From NCBI GenBank assembly GCA_039519185.1, contig CM076848.1, positions 29,369,917 through 29,433,916 of the forward strand: a stretch of 64,000 nt of DNA, read 5' to 3'. A program made the position numbers and the translations under genes. Under the pieces are notes generated by a model, which saw nothing but the letters and a program-made list of their open reading frames with translations, was not told where the DNA came from and made no database searches. The stretch is from Astragalus membranaceus (Eukaryota; Streptophyta; Magnoliopsida; Fabales; Fabaceae). Positions 11,064-23,200 of this stretch are shown piece by piece (positions within the stretch are counted from its first letter, which is position 1; every line of letters starts with the position of its first letter).

Positions 11064-12782
11064 TAAGATTTCTTTCACCATGTGTGCTCACAATTCACTT
11101 GATTGCAAAGTATTTTTCTTTTTTTAGTTTGGTCTGCGATAAATGTACTTGTGTTAGTGTTAGTGTTATGTTAATGTTTGATGTGCTGATTACTGGTTTT
11201 TCAATTAGAATTTTGCATCTGCAACAATTAGGGCTTGGTTGATTCTGTTTTGTTTTTTTAGTTTGTATAATTTTTGTTGTAAAGTAGATCTGAAAACAAG
11301 TATTATCTGATTTGTTTAGTTTTAAAAACAAAAAAATAACAAAAAAAATTGTAAAACAGTTTTATAAAAAAAGTTAATCTATCAAGCATGCCCTTTGTTG
11401 ATGAAATGTTATAAAGTTGAAAGTGTTGTCAAGTGTCTGATAATCTGTAATCTTGGTGTTCAAATATTTCAGCACAGTTGGTATTTCTGCAAATAATCTG
11501 TAATCTATCAAGCATGCCCTTTGTTCAAATAATCTGTAATCTATCAAGCATGCCCTTGGTGAAATGTTACAGAGTTGTACTTGAAAGTGTTGTCTGTTAT
11601 TGCAAGTGTCTGCTAGTAATCTTGGTGTTCAGATATTTCTGCAACTATTTTTTCAATAAAGAATGTAAAGGGTCTGCATCTGCATCCATATGTTAATCTT
11701 AGTTGGGATGGTTGAGAACTCACTCAATTGATGGAATTGTTATTGTTATAATGTTATATTGTTAGTGAATCACTGGTGGATCTTTCATAGTTACTCTAGG
11801 TTTCTTTTAGACGTGGATTCTATGTGGCTTGTCACTCTATTTGTATTATATGATTTATATCTTCTTATTGTCAATTGTTGATTGTTGTTTTGTTTTCAGC
11901 ATGGGTTGAAAAATGAAAAACATTCTTACAAGATACTTGTGTAGTATCTTGTAATTAAAGGAGTTTGCCAAAATTATTAACTTTTTTCCTGATGAAATTG
12001 TACAGAGATTTAAAGGTTGTAGTTATGGCATTTTAAATACTTCTGAGATGGATCTTGAGGTGGAGCCAGATAGTTTGTTTTCGTAATTTAAATTGTTTTT
12101 GTAGATGTTTGATTGTGAGTTTTGCCATTAAAATTGATTGTTTTGTTAGTTAAAGAATGTGAAACTAACAAGTGAGGGACTCTAAGAGATGAAGTGCAGA
12201 AGATACTAAAGACACATAAGAGAGACTAGAGTTGTTGAGAGGGAGAGAAAGATGAGAAGTATAGTGATGCAGCAAAGAAGAAATATAGTGTTGCCATATA
12301 TAGATATTTCTGTGTTCCTTTCCACACACCCTCTTACTCTAATTTCTTTTCACTGGTTTACTAATTTAATGGGAATAAAAATAAGAGATACATGTTAGTC
12401 TTTCTCTGAACATTCAATTAAAAATAAGAGATACATGTTAGTAATTTAAATACTATATATAACCATTCAATTAAAGTTGAATTTGATGGGAAATATATGT
12501 TAGTCTTTCTCTGAAGTGGTTCTCTGAAGTTGAATTAAAGTCAGTCTTATCCTGCATTTTAATAGGCATGTGGTTTTCTGCATCTTCAGTACTAGTAAAT
12601 GGATTAAAGTAGGTTTGAGTGCTACTAGCATGTGAGTAATTGATACTAATGCATGCAAAAATAGCAAACCAGCTTGCATGTATAGATTCCTAAAGTGATT
12701 TAAATCTGCTTTATTATCAAGTGATTTAAATCTGCTTTATTATCCAATCTGCTTTATTATCTAATTTAAATTGTTTTTGTAG
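11064..12782. other. CACTA interior, unassigned AT-rich sequence
   Basis: No protein is recognised. The stretch holds a diverged direct duplication (ATCAAGCATGCCCTTTG at about 11385, 11507 and 11545). AATTTAAATTGTTTTTGTAG occurs at both about 12086 and 12763, each time followed by ATGTTT. It may be intron and untranslated sequence of captured genes. Confidence 0.5.
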
Positions 12783-12920
12783 ATGTTTAATTCGAGTTGT
12801 CCGTTCACGCATGAAGACTTGACACACGTCAGAGAAGTTTGGGCAGAGTTTTTTATAAAGTTGTATGCAGAGCGTAAACCCACTTCAAAGGAAGAAGAAC
12901 GAAGAAAACAACTTAAGTGA
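12783..12920 (+). pseudogene. Possible sixth captured terminal exon, unrecognised
   Basis: After an acceptor-like TTTTTGTAG, 45 codons run from ATG at 12783 to TGA at 12918-12920. They contain HEDLTHVREVWAEFFIKLYA and end KEEERRKQLK. The composition (amphipathic, basic/acidic tail) looks like a real C-terminal exon, but I do not recognise the family. It is followed by tandem GAATGTAAGTGACTG units (about 12923-13015) resembling a 3' untranslated region. Confidence 0.35.
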
Positions 12921-13269
12921 TGAATGTAAGTGACTGTGAGACTAGAATGTAAGTGACTGTGAGACTAGAATGTATTTTTTTGTACTTAAACTGATGAATG
13001 TAAGTGACTGGCTGTAGAATGTATTTTGTACTTAAACTGATGAATGTACCTAAACTGACCAATTATAGTAGAATGTTTGTCTTGTACTTAAGTGAATCAT
13101 GTGAGTGGCTGTATAATTGCTTTGTTCTACTAATTTTGAAATGTTTGTTTTGTTGGCAATCAATTAGTGGTGTCTTTAATTTGGATTGGCCATATTCCAA
13201 GTTACAGATGATTAGAGTGATGAATTTCGTATAACCAGGGTGTAACCAAAATTTAAAAAAAAAAAAAAC

Positions 13270-13552
13270 TTTTAAGGTCAGGTGCAATAATGCTTGACCT
13301 TAAATCATACATACGAAGTCAAGCATGAATAAATGCTTGACTTTAAATCATACTTACGAAGTCAGGCAAGAATAAATGTTTGACTTTAAAACATACTTAC
13401 GAAGTCAGGCGCAATAAATGCTTGACTTTAAATCATACTTACGAAGTCAGGCTATCGCTTGACTTTAAAACTCCAGACATACAAAGTCGACTTAATAAAA
13501 GTCAAGCGCCCGCCTGACTTTAAATCCCCTTTTCGCCTGACTTTAAATCCCT
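13270..13552 (+). repeat. CACTA subterminal repeat array
   Basis: About ten short units in both orientations, such as CTTACGAAGTCAGGC and GCTTGACTTTAAATCATA, are spaced 20-60 bp apart. Arrays of this kind are the transposase-binding subterminal regions of CACTA elements. The left side of the element shows only about one clear unit. Confidence 0.85.
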
Positions 13553-13569
13553 TTTCTGCACTAGTGTTT

Positions 13570-14110
13570 CTACACCTTATTTGCTGTCAATATACAGTAG
13601 AATCAAGAAATAATAAAATTGCATTAATTTTAATGCTGGCATACCTGTACATATGTCAAGTTGGAGCATCATACTATGTTATCTGTGTATTGATAGTTTA
13701 TTTCTGTTATCGATTTTGCAGAAATGGTCAATGATCGGAAAGTTACCATACCGAGTGAAAACCACCTTAGTTGGATTTTGGAATGGATGGTTGTTTTCAC
13801 TTCAGGGAAAAGAGACAAGGGACCTGATGATCCATCTCCAAAAAAGGTCATTAGATAAATGTGGAGAACACAATTAAAATTTAATTAGTTAGCAATTCTG
13901 TGGATTCTTTTTGCAGCTTCTAATTTATCAGATGTGATTTACTTGAAAAGCACTTGGGAATGTAAAGGAGTTTTTGGTTTTGGAGAGAATGCTTTGTTTC
14001 AATACTATCATGGAATGCCCAACAAAATTTGAGCATCAAATTTTATAAGCTACCAACAGCCTGGAAATTCGATTATATGCATATTTGTTGCAACTGTGTA
14101 TTGCATATCT
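13570..14110 (+). other. Flank right of the CACTA element, no firm gene
   Basis: There are exon-like pieces with acceptor-like TTTTGCAG at 13722 and TTTTTGCAG at about 13917. The first reads, in one frame, MVNDRKVTIPSENHLSWILE. I do not recognise either piece and found no continuation. Confidence 0.3.
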
Positions 14111-14117
14111 GATATAA

Positions 14118-14358
14118 GCCATCATACTATATCAATGGCTGCTGTTGATAGTGTAAGGTATCATAAAAGCTCAAAATTTGATTTGTGTACATAATGATAT
14201 AGATGCAAATGACAGTTTTTTTACCATCACAATAGCTTAAAATTTGATTTCTGTTGCTCATCCTATTGGTGAAAACATCACTTTTTTTGTTTGGATTAGG
14301 TGGGACACATTGTTGTTGGCACATCAACTAATGGGGCAAAATTCAAGATTCCTGGCAG
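14118..14358 (+). pseudogene. Fragment of an aspartylglucosaminidase-like gene (two exons)
   Basis: 14118-14153 encodes HTISMAAVDS and 14300-14358 encodes VGHIVVGTSTNGAKFKIPGR, joined by a GT/AG intron and ending at a good donor. This is the active-site region of N4-(beta-N-acetylglucosaminyl)-L-asparaginase, an Ntn hydrolase that autocleaves before the Thr in HDTISM. Upstream and downstream exons are not found. The Asp of the HDT cleavage site is replaced by His, so an active product is unlikely. Confidence 0.75.
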
Positions 14359-14612
14359 GTAAGATGCCAACATTAGTCTTCTTTAACAAGTTGAAGGCCT
14401 AGTTATTTGATCAATAGTAATGATTTCTCCGATATAGTTATTCATTTTCTTTATGATTCTAAAGTTTATGCCTTTTATAGTATATCTTATATCTAAATCC
14501 AATACCGTCCTGCAGTTGGAACTACAGTTAGTAACGTCGTATGTAGCCTATAATTGTCCCGAAGCGCATAACGTGTCGGCCCAACATTTCGCACACGTGT
14601 TTAGCATTTCAT

Positions 14613-15447
14613 TAATAAAAGACATATTTTCAGGTAAAAAAAAGTCTGCAGATATCATTTCAATCTTTATATTTTATAGAACTCAATGATCTAAATTTCA
14701 AAATTTTCTGATAAGTTTGGACATTTTAGTGCAGTACAAATTTACACAGACAGATACTTTTTAGCTATTATAACCGCGGGTACCTCCTAACAAAGTTTTT
14801 GCTACACCCAAGGTTCGAACCCGATACTTTGGGGTGGGATCTGAGTCTAATTACTATTAAAATCAACCCTTTTAGTCATGTATTACTTGTAATAATAAAA
14901 GACATATTTTCAGGTAAAAAAAATTCTGCAGATATCATTTCGATCTTTATATTTTATAGAACTCAATGATCTAAATTTCAAAATTTTCTGATAAATTTGG
15001 ACTTTTAGTGCAATACAAATTTACACTGACAGATACTTTTTAGCTATTATAACCGCGGGTACCTCCTAAAAAATTTTTTGCTACACCCAAAGTTGGAACC
15101 CGATACTTCGGGGTGGGATCGGAGTCTAATTACCACTAAAATCAACCCTGTTAGTCATGTATTACTGATAATAATAAAAGATATATTTTCAGGTAAAACA
15201 AATTCTGCAGATATCATTTCGATCTTTATATTTTATAGAACTCAATGATCTAAATTTCAAAATTTTCTGATAAGTTTGGACTTTTTAGTGCAATACAAAT
15301 TTACACTGACAGATACTTTTGAGCTATTATAACGGCGAGTGCCTCCTAACAAAGTTTTTGCTACACCCAAGGTTCGAACTCGATACTTATGGGTGGGATC
15401 CGAGTCTAATTACCATTAAAATCAATCTCATTAGTCATGTATTACTA
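14613..15447. repeat. Three tandem copies of a roughly 280-bp repeat
   Basis: Copies begin with AATAAAAGA(C/T)ATATTTTCAGG at about 14613, 14894 and 15172 and end near GTCATGTATTACT. Each contains GGTTCGAACCCGATACTT, or a close variant, which resembles a tRNA B box, and CCGCGGGTACCTCC. The copies differ from each other by a few percent. This may be tandem amplification of the 5' part of a Helitron or of a SINE-containing segment. Confidence 0.8.
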
Positions 15448-16237
15448 TTTCTATTAAACTGATTAATCCAATTATTTAAAATAAAATACTTGATACACAT
15501 AATACTTTTAAGTGTTTTGTTTAACAATAATATGAGATAAAAAATAGGGAAAATATATTAAAAGATTATAAAGCTATTCTTCAACATCTAACAAAAAATA
15601 AATTAATTATTTAATAAAAAATTATATCCCCTGCATTAATTTACATAAACAAGGAAAAAACTATTTTTGTTTTAATGGAAAACTGTTTTCAAAATTATAA
15701 TACATACAAAATTTTGATAATGTTTTTGAAATTTCCAATGATCCATTTTGATCATCCATTTTTTGTTCTTCAAAAATGTTTGACATTCACTTTTTTAATC
15801 ATTAAATCATTTTTTGTCAATAATCATTAAATTGTATAATCTTCTTTCGATTTTATTAGATTTCCGCTAAATATGCGCGTTATATCCAATTATATACTCA
15901 TCCATATGTGTGGTGGGCCTTGCATTTTAATTTTTTATTATTTCTTTCCATCTTTCCATCACTTTGTATTGTCATATCATTGACACCGCAACAATTATCA
16001 GTTTTTGCGCATCAATTACCTGCAGTGGACCCTATCCAACTAGGGGTCCCACATCTTCAATTTCTATATTCTTATTAAGAGAACCAAACATGCGGTCGAT
16101 CCCACCTCTTCAAACATGGTGGGCCTCTATTTTTTGGTGATTTTCATCCAACCCAATTGTTTAACCATTTATTGATTCGGTTATAACTTATAATTATTAT
16201 GATTTTCTCTGAGTTTAACAAACGAAAATAAGGAAAG

Positions 16238-16267
16238 CCCCGTGCGGAGCACGGGACATAGGACTAG
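16238..16267 (+). mobile_element. Helitron 3' terminus
   Basis: The hairpin CCCGTGC-GGA-GCACGGG (16239-16255) is followed nine bases later by CTAG and then T. A GC-rich hairpin 10-12 bp before a terminal CTRR, inserted before T, is the signature of a plant Helitron 3' end. The 5' end (TC) was not located with confidence. Confidence 0.75.
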
Positions 16268-17517
16268 TGAGCTCTAATACTAAAGTTTTGAAACCTTTAA
16301 TTCGTTTCACCTTTGTGCTTATTAATCTAACTACCATTTTATGCTTTTGCAAATGTCTAACAAATTTTGATAAGAACATGTGCTAGCAAGGCAGAGAGTT
16401 TTGGCTTGAAGTGAGGTAGACCAAGAAAATGGAGTTCTTAGTAACAAACTTGATGATTACATGCACAAACAATTCATAGGAAATACTCATATCACAAAGA
16501 AGCAACAAAGCCTAAATGTACATAGTTTGGGTCTGGTTCAAGTGCAGAACGTTAACATAAAAAATTAACTTAGTGAGTTTAGGTTCCATGTGATTGAATC
16601 AAACTTTACTCTTCGTTTTTATTTCATATGCACAAATTGTGTTTGTTTTCAATACAACCTCACTTTTATTTTATGTTCTTATCTATAACATCTAATTATG
16701 CTTGACTTAAAATATTAACTTAGTTATTTACCCCCGTCGATAATAGCGCACCCCGTGTCAAATTCACTATGAAATACAATAAAGAGTAAACTTAAAAGTC
16801 CTACGCCTAATCCCAATATGGCTAAGTTCCAAATCCCACCAGTATGAAAGTGTGCTCCATTGTTTCTTTGAGTAGTTATATAGACTCTAAAAGTTGAAAA
16901 TTTTAATGACAGTAGGAAAAGGTATTAAGGGCAACTTACTGGGAAGATTTTGTTCAGTTAAAGAAAGAGGTTGAAGATCGTGAATTGCGCAACCCACAAG
17001 AACGGTCTGCTAGCACCAATTAAATTTGTTCGAATATTCGACCATTTTTGCAGGGGCAGATATCCAAAAATTGATCATTGCTTGACATCCTCAGTTCAAG
17101 GAAATTTTTTTTCATTGTTTGAGAAAAAATAATCTTCTATTATGTGTCTTAGAAGAAGAGGATAATTCCAAGATATGTCATGTCCCTTCTATGGGATCAT
17201 TGTATTCCAAATCCAGTGTTTCTAGAAGAAATGTTGCTTGTGTTTTGCTCTAGCACATATTCAAACTACATTTTATTGTTTTGATTTTAATTTAAGCTAT
17301 TCAAGTTCAATATCCTCAAGAGCCTGTTCATCAAGGAAATGCAGAGAATCCAACTCCTAACAATGATTAAGTTAACGATGGTGTCAAAGTCATTGATTAT
17401 GTTCTCTTCCTTTAATTTATGTTATAATTTTTTGGTTTATCTATATTTAAACAAGGCTTCTTTCATATTGCAATTTAGGCGATACACTTTAGTGTTACTG
17501 TATTAACTAAAGCTTTA

Positions 17518-17548
17518 ACCCCAGGCAATGCACAGGTCAATGCGCTAG
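17518..17548 (+). mobile_element. Degenerate Helitron 3' terminus
   Basis: An imperfect hairpin (CCAGGCAATGCACAGG) ends in a CTAG followed by T. It resembles the clear Helitron end at 16238-16267, with mismatches in the stem. Confidence 0.4.
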
Positions 17549-19209
17549 TATAATATATAAAGGACGGGCAAGTTGTCTAATTTGAACTTCCACCAAAAGC
17601 ATTTTTTGTTCTTAAGAGTAAAGAGTAAAATTCTCCATTATGGTATTTTCTTTCAAAACTAAAATAGAAGAAGGCCTATCTTAGCAAGAGACATTAAAGA
17701 TCTCATAAAAAATTCAATTATAAACAACAAATACCTGCAAGCTTAGAAAGAGAAAGATATTTACATTCACCCAAAATTGAAAGAGAAAGATATTTATTTA
17801 CATTCACCCAAAATTGAATCTTCGTCATCTTTTTTGAATAGTGTCTTACACTAAGATTTGTCATTCGTAAATACTAAATACTCAGGAATGGAATCGTCTG
17901 CATTCAAGTAGAAAAGAAACATTCTCTCTCCTCTCCTTTTTTGTTATTAATTTTTTAATGGATGTAAAAAAATAATTATGCCTAAATTTAGGAACCTGCA
18001 GTCGTTGGTGACTGTAGGGAATCGTGATCCAAATACTCATTGCTTTTGGCATTGTCTTTGGCATTCATTATTTGGATTTTGATCCTAAAATTTTGGTTCT
18101 ACTTTTACTATTAGCCAATTTTTTTTTGTTTTGGGATATAATGAATTTGAGTATGACTAATTTAAGATGGTTTTGAATTTACTTGAATAATTTAGGTTGT
18201 ACAGTTTAGTATGCCTAGAGCTAAGAGGGAATCATGGAAACAATTGTGTTATTATATCCCTCAAGCAGAGAGGTACGACTACATTCAGGGATCCTCTAGT
18301 AAAGGGCTGCATTCCAACCTAAACACTTTCTAACATATAGTTATAATTTTAGCTAGATGTTCTTTGATACTTTTTCAGAAAGCAAATAAAGTTCTTCATC
18401 ATCTTTTGAAGCTTGTATTTTTGTTCAACTGTTCTGATTATATAGTCAGATTTATGAAAGAAATATCCTCCTGATTTGTATAAAGCCTTAGAAGATATTT
18501 TTGGTATTTCCCAATTATCTAAATCTCTATTGATGTATTCCTTGAGATCCAAGCGAGTATTATATAAAAATTTTAGGTAGAACCAATCTTTTTTCAGCTC
18601 CAAGCAGCTAAGCAGAGAAGCACGGGTCACACTGCTGAGAAGTTAAGCTAGATTTTGTAATAACCGAAGGGAGCATGGACATGGTCATACTCATGGAGAA
18701 GAAAGAATACGAGATATAATTAGATGTCAACGTAGTAAATAAACCACATCAAAAGTAATACATCTTTTTAACAAAATGTGCACAAATTACTGATGTGTGA
18801 AATATCATTTCCAGTGGTCTCATTTTTGTTTCTTGGATCAAACTCAATAAGCTAACTACATAAACATATTGAGAAAAACTTTGTCTAAAATGGTATGAAA
18901 GTAGCACTGCTAATTCTTCCCGTTCTCACTGATAAAAGCAAGTTAAAAGGAGAGTAAGCACCAAACCTACATGAATCAGTGTAATGAACAATAAATAATT
19001 CTTCTAGCGTAACAATGAAAACTAGCACAGTTAAATAACAGATTACAAGTTATATATGATACTCAACAAACAGGGGGCCAACTTTCATCCATATATAATA
19101 TAACCAGCATAACACTACATGAAATTGTCAAAATCTACAGTGCAATACAAACACATTGCTGAGTTACATCTTCCCCAACCCAACAATGACAAACACATTT
19201 TCACTTTCC

Positions 19210-19937
<728 letters not shown>

Positions 19938-20259
19938 ACTTCAACTTTCCGACAATCGATGCCGGAGACTTGCCAATAAGCGACACCCTTGCGTTGCGTA
20001 CTCGAAACGCCGTCGTTCTGAATTTGATTGCTTAACGAATAGCGATCGATCACGATCACATTTGTCTTCTTACATCGTGTCTGTGGATGCGCTTGCCACG
20101 TAGGATTATTTCTCTAAATCAATCTCGGCCGTTAATTTAATCTAACGGTTTCAACAATGTTATTTGAAGATCGAAATTTCGGTTTTTCTCAAGAAACTAC
20201 CAAAAGAGTCGAGAGTGATCAGAAAATACGTCTCTTTGCAACGCGAAAGGACGCCGACA
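19938..20259. promoter_or_regulatory. Shared divergent promoter region
   Basis: The DUF167 gene (minus) and the TLDc gene (plus) start 322 bp apart. The space is GC-richer than its surroundings and has no clear TATA box, as is common for bidirectional housekeeping promoters in plants. It includes the TLDc leader, with a longer in-frame alternative start at 20164. Confidence 0.5.
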
Positions 20260-23200
20260 ATGGGAGCGTCAACTTCGACGGAGCAAAAGGTTTCGGCGGA
20301 ACAGCAGGAGGAGGAAAACGTTGCAGCCTCCACCGGAGCTCTTCCCATACTTCAGAAAGCTTTCTCTAAGCTCGCCGATTCCGAAACAAACATCGTTTCC
20401 TTAGAAAATATACAGGTACTCCTCATAAACCTTAACAAATTTCTCATCATCGCATATACTTATTCATTCATTTATAATTTGATCTTTCTCACGTGTAAAC
20501 AAACTCGTTTTTAGCAATGCTTCGGCTTCAATCGCGAAGGTAGAAGTTACCATGCTGGGGACGCGGTAGATTCGTTTCCGGTGTTGTTGGATCACTTAGG
20601 TTCATCACTAGTTGATCAATTTTTCATGGTTGATAAAGGGGGAGTAAGTTGGGTTGAATTTGTGAAAGGTTATAACAAGTGTTGTGCTAGAGTAGCTGCG
20701 TCGATTGCGCTGAACAAGCTTCTCAGAGTGTTTCTTGATACAGCAGGAAGAGCGAATTTGCCAGTGAATTTTGAGTTTGAATCAGGGGATGCTGATTGCA
20801 AGATTAGTGGGTACCTTCTTCCTAGCCATGTGATTCTGCTTCTTTCCACGTGTTGGGTTATGTCATGGGATTGTAGAAATTTGAAAGAGAAAGGAAATGT
20901 CAGTGTACCGGATCTGAGTCATTTGGTATTGTCGGCTGTCACTACGTGTGTTGAAGATAAGGCTGGTTTGGATGTCTGGGATTGTGATGTGTCGAGCTTG
21001 GAAGTTCAACTTCCTGCTGGGAAGTTTATTACATGGGTTATGAGTACAGTACCATGCCTCCCGGATTGCTTAAGGCAGTATTTTCATGCAAGACTGCAAA
21101 TGGCAGTAGCTGGACAGGTAATTTGTGTACTTTTATTTTAAATCTAAATAGTTTAGCCATTGATAGGAATGTAATTATAAGTAATGTAATTATAAGTATG
21201 CATTTACTCATATTTTAAATAACATAGTATACGATGTCACTATCAAATAGTTTTCGAAATTGTACAAGATTTTAAAGAGTTGAAGAGCATTTAGAAAAAT
21301 TTATTTGAACTTATCTCATGGCACAAACATTTGTGTAGGTGTTTAGAAGAACCTATGAAAATAACTTATGATGTGCTTATTAGCTGTTTTAGCTTATTTT
21401 CATTAGTTGTCATATGTAGTTTATGGAAACAACTTATAAGAGTTTGTGCAGAGTTTATCCTCATTTACTCTTCCATTATAGAAACATCTTCTACCTTAAC
21501 TTTTATATGATAAAGCATTTAATGAAGTCACTTACCCAAATCTCCCCTTAATCTACTTAACAAAATCTTACACTGTGAGCAATTAAAATTACTTTCTGTA
21601 AAAAGTTACTGCAAAGGTGTAAATATACTAATTTCGACCCTTGTAATCAGATTTTGACCCCCACACTCCACTTCAATACAAGATTTATTTATTTTCTTCA
21701 CTCTATGTAACATTTTTTTGATAAGCAATGTTAGTGGGGTGGGGGAATGTTAGTTTCCGGTAGTTGAACCCGGGACCTCCTTCTTGCACTCATTTGGTGC
21801 ACTCCTTCTGTATCCCTTAGCTCGCCAACTGAGCTATCTACTTGATGATTTCACTCTATGTAACATGATTAGTGTTATGAACTGAACTCCAGACTCCAGT
21901 AATGTACCTCATGAGAGTGAATGGAGGAGGACGTGGTGGTGCTCTAAGCTCCGGTGGAAGGCGGCGGTGGTGGCCACCTGCAAGACACTCGACGCTTAAA
22001 TTAGTAGCTAATTGAGAGGAGTGTGTGGGGTAGATTGAAAGCATACCGTATTTTTAGGGTACTGGTTATCTTATATAGTCGTGAAGTGGAGCTTGTCATG
22101 GAATCCCGTGAATTTGGGTCGGCCTATTAATTGAGTTGGGTCTATATTCGGAACAGTTGTCCCCCAAGTCGGTTGCTCATGCCAGTGTGAGCCGACCTGT
22201 AAGCAAAATTATCTTCACAGGTTGGTCGACCTGCACACGTTACCGATGTAGAAAAAATGCGACAAATTTACAAAGGATTTCACTCCCAGGTGAACATTCC
22301 CAACACAGCGGCTAGGTCGGCATGTGAACATTCCCAACACAGCGGCTAGCTCGGCATGTGAACAACGTAGGTAAAGCACATGTATTCATGTCGCGCATAT
22401 TGATATTTCTATAGACTTTAACTAACAAGTGTAGGTCAACCACTCTGTGAAGACGACTTTGTTTACAAGTCGGCTCCACACTCGCATGAGCAACCGACTT
22501 GGAGGGCAATGTTCTGAACATAACTCCAAAAATTACCTCACATCAGTGAATTGAGGAAGACGTGGTGGTGCTCCAAGCAGCAGAGGAAGGCAGCGATGGT
22601 GACCACCTTTTGATCCAAATTAATAGCTAATTAAGGGGAATGCGTAGAGTAGAGTGAACGTGTACTGTATTTTTAGGGTATTGGTTATGTTCTGTACTGT
22701 ACTTACGAGCTTTATGATAAGATCGAAGTAGTTAGTAGGTGTTTTATCCTTGATAATGTGGCGATCTTAAAGTGACGGCCTTGTTCGATTTTGGGATAGT
22801 GGTCTTTGTTCGATCTTGAGATGATGGTCTTTGTTCGATCTTGACGTGGCGGTGTTGTACCTGCAATAACACTCCGAAGCTCAAGTGAGTGTTTGAGTAA
22901 ATATGTGGTGGTAGGAGAGAAATTACCTATATTTATGAGTATTGATGGTGGTATTTATAGAGTTTGTGTGATGTATGTTCTGACGATCTTGAGCCGTCAG
23001 ATCTCGCCGAGTTATCTGAGCCGTTGGTCGATTGAGCTAGATTTTCTGGCTATGGGCCGGATTGTTATTGGTCCTTGCAGGGGGGTGTAAATATTGTTGA
23101 GGCCTTTTACTTATTACCATAACAGGTTATATAGCCGCAAAGTGGAGCTTGTCATGGAAGCCCGTAAATTTGGTCCAACCCTTGATGGCGGCAAATTGAC

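Larger units (their letters stand above)
7721..13566 (+). mobile_element. CACTA (En/Spm) transposon carrying fragments of several host genes
   Basis: The left end begins CACTAGTGCAAAAATG and the right end finishes with TTTTCTGCACTAGTG, its inverted match over about 14 bp. Both ends are flanked by TTT, the 3-bp target duplication expected for CACTA elements, although the left flank is a T run, so the duplication alone is weak. A subterminal array of GAAGTCAGGC/GCCTGACTTT units fills 13270-13552, and one such unit is near the left end (about 7758). No transposase is visible, so the element is non-autonomous. The interior holds pieces of TAF15b, an ERD6-like transporter, ferritin, inositol-phosphate synthase and an EULS3 lectin, all on the plus strand and with introns. 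Gene-capturing CACTA elements are known, for example Tgm-Express1 of soybean and Tpn1 of morning glory. Confidence 0.92.
15448..19209. other. AT-rich, transposon-derived intergenic stretch
   Basis: Two Helitron-like 3' ends (listed separately) lie in it. The minus-strand frame of 93 codons at 18349-18630 is open by AT bias or is a relic; I see no family motif. Exon-like text at 17298-17370 ends in a stop (QYPQEPVHQGNAENPTPNND) and is not recognised. No gene is supported. Confidence 0.45.

Noticed and set aside
14613..15447. CRISPR-like array
   Set aside because: There are only three repeats of about 280 bp without short spacers, in a plant nuclear sequence; they are tandem transposon-type repeats.
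18349..18630. 93-codon minus-strand frame (MTRASLLSCLELKK...)
   Set aside because: It is AT-rich, with no recognised domain and no supporting promoter or exon context.
21714..21849. Nuclear tRNA gene
   Set aside because: A- and B-box-like motifs are present, but the acceptor stem does not close and the segment has an A-rich tail and a target duplication, so it is a SINE.
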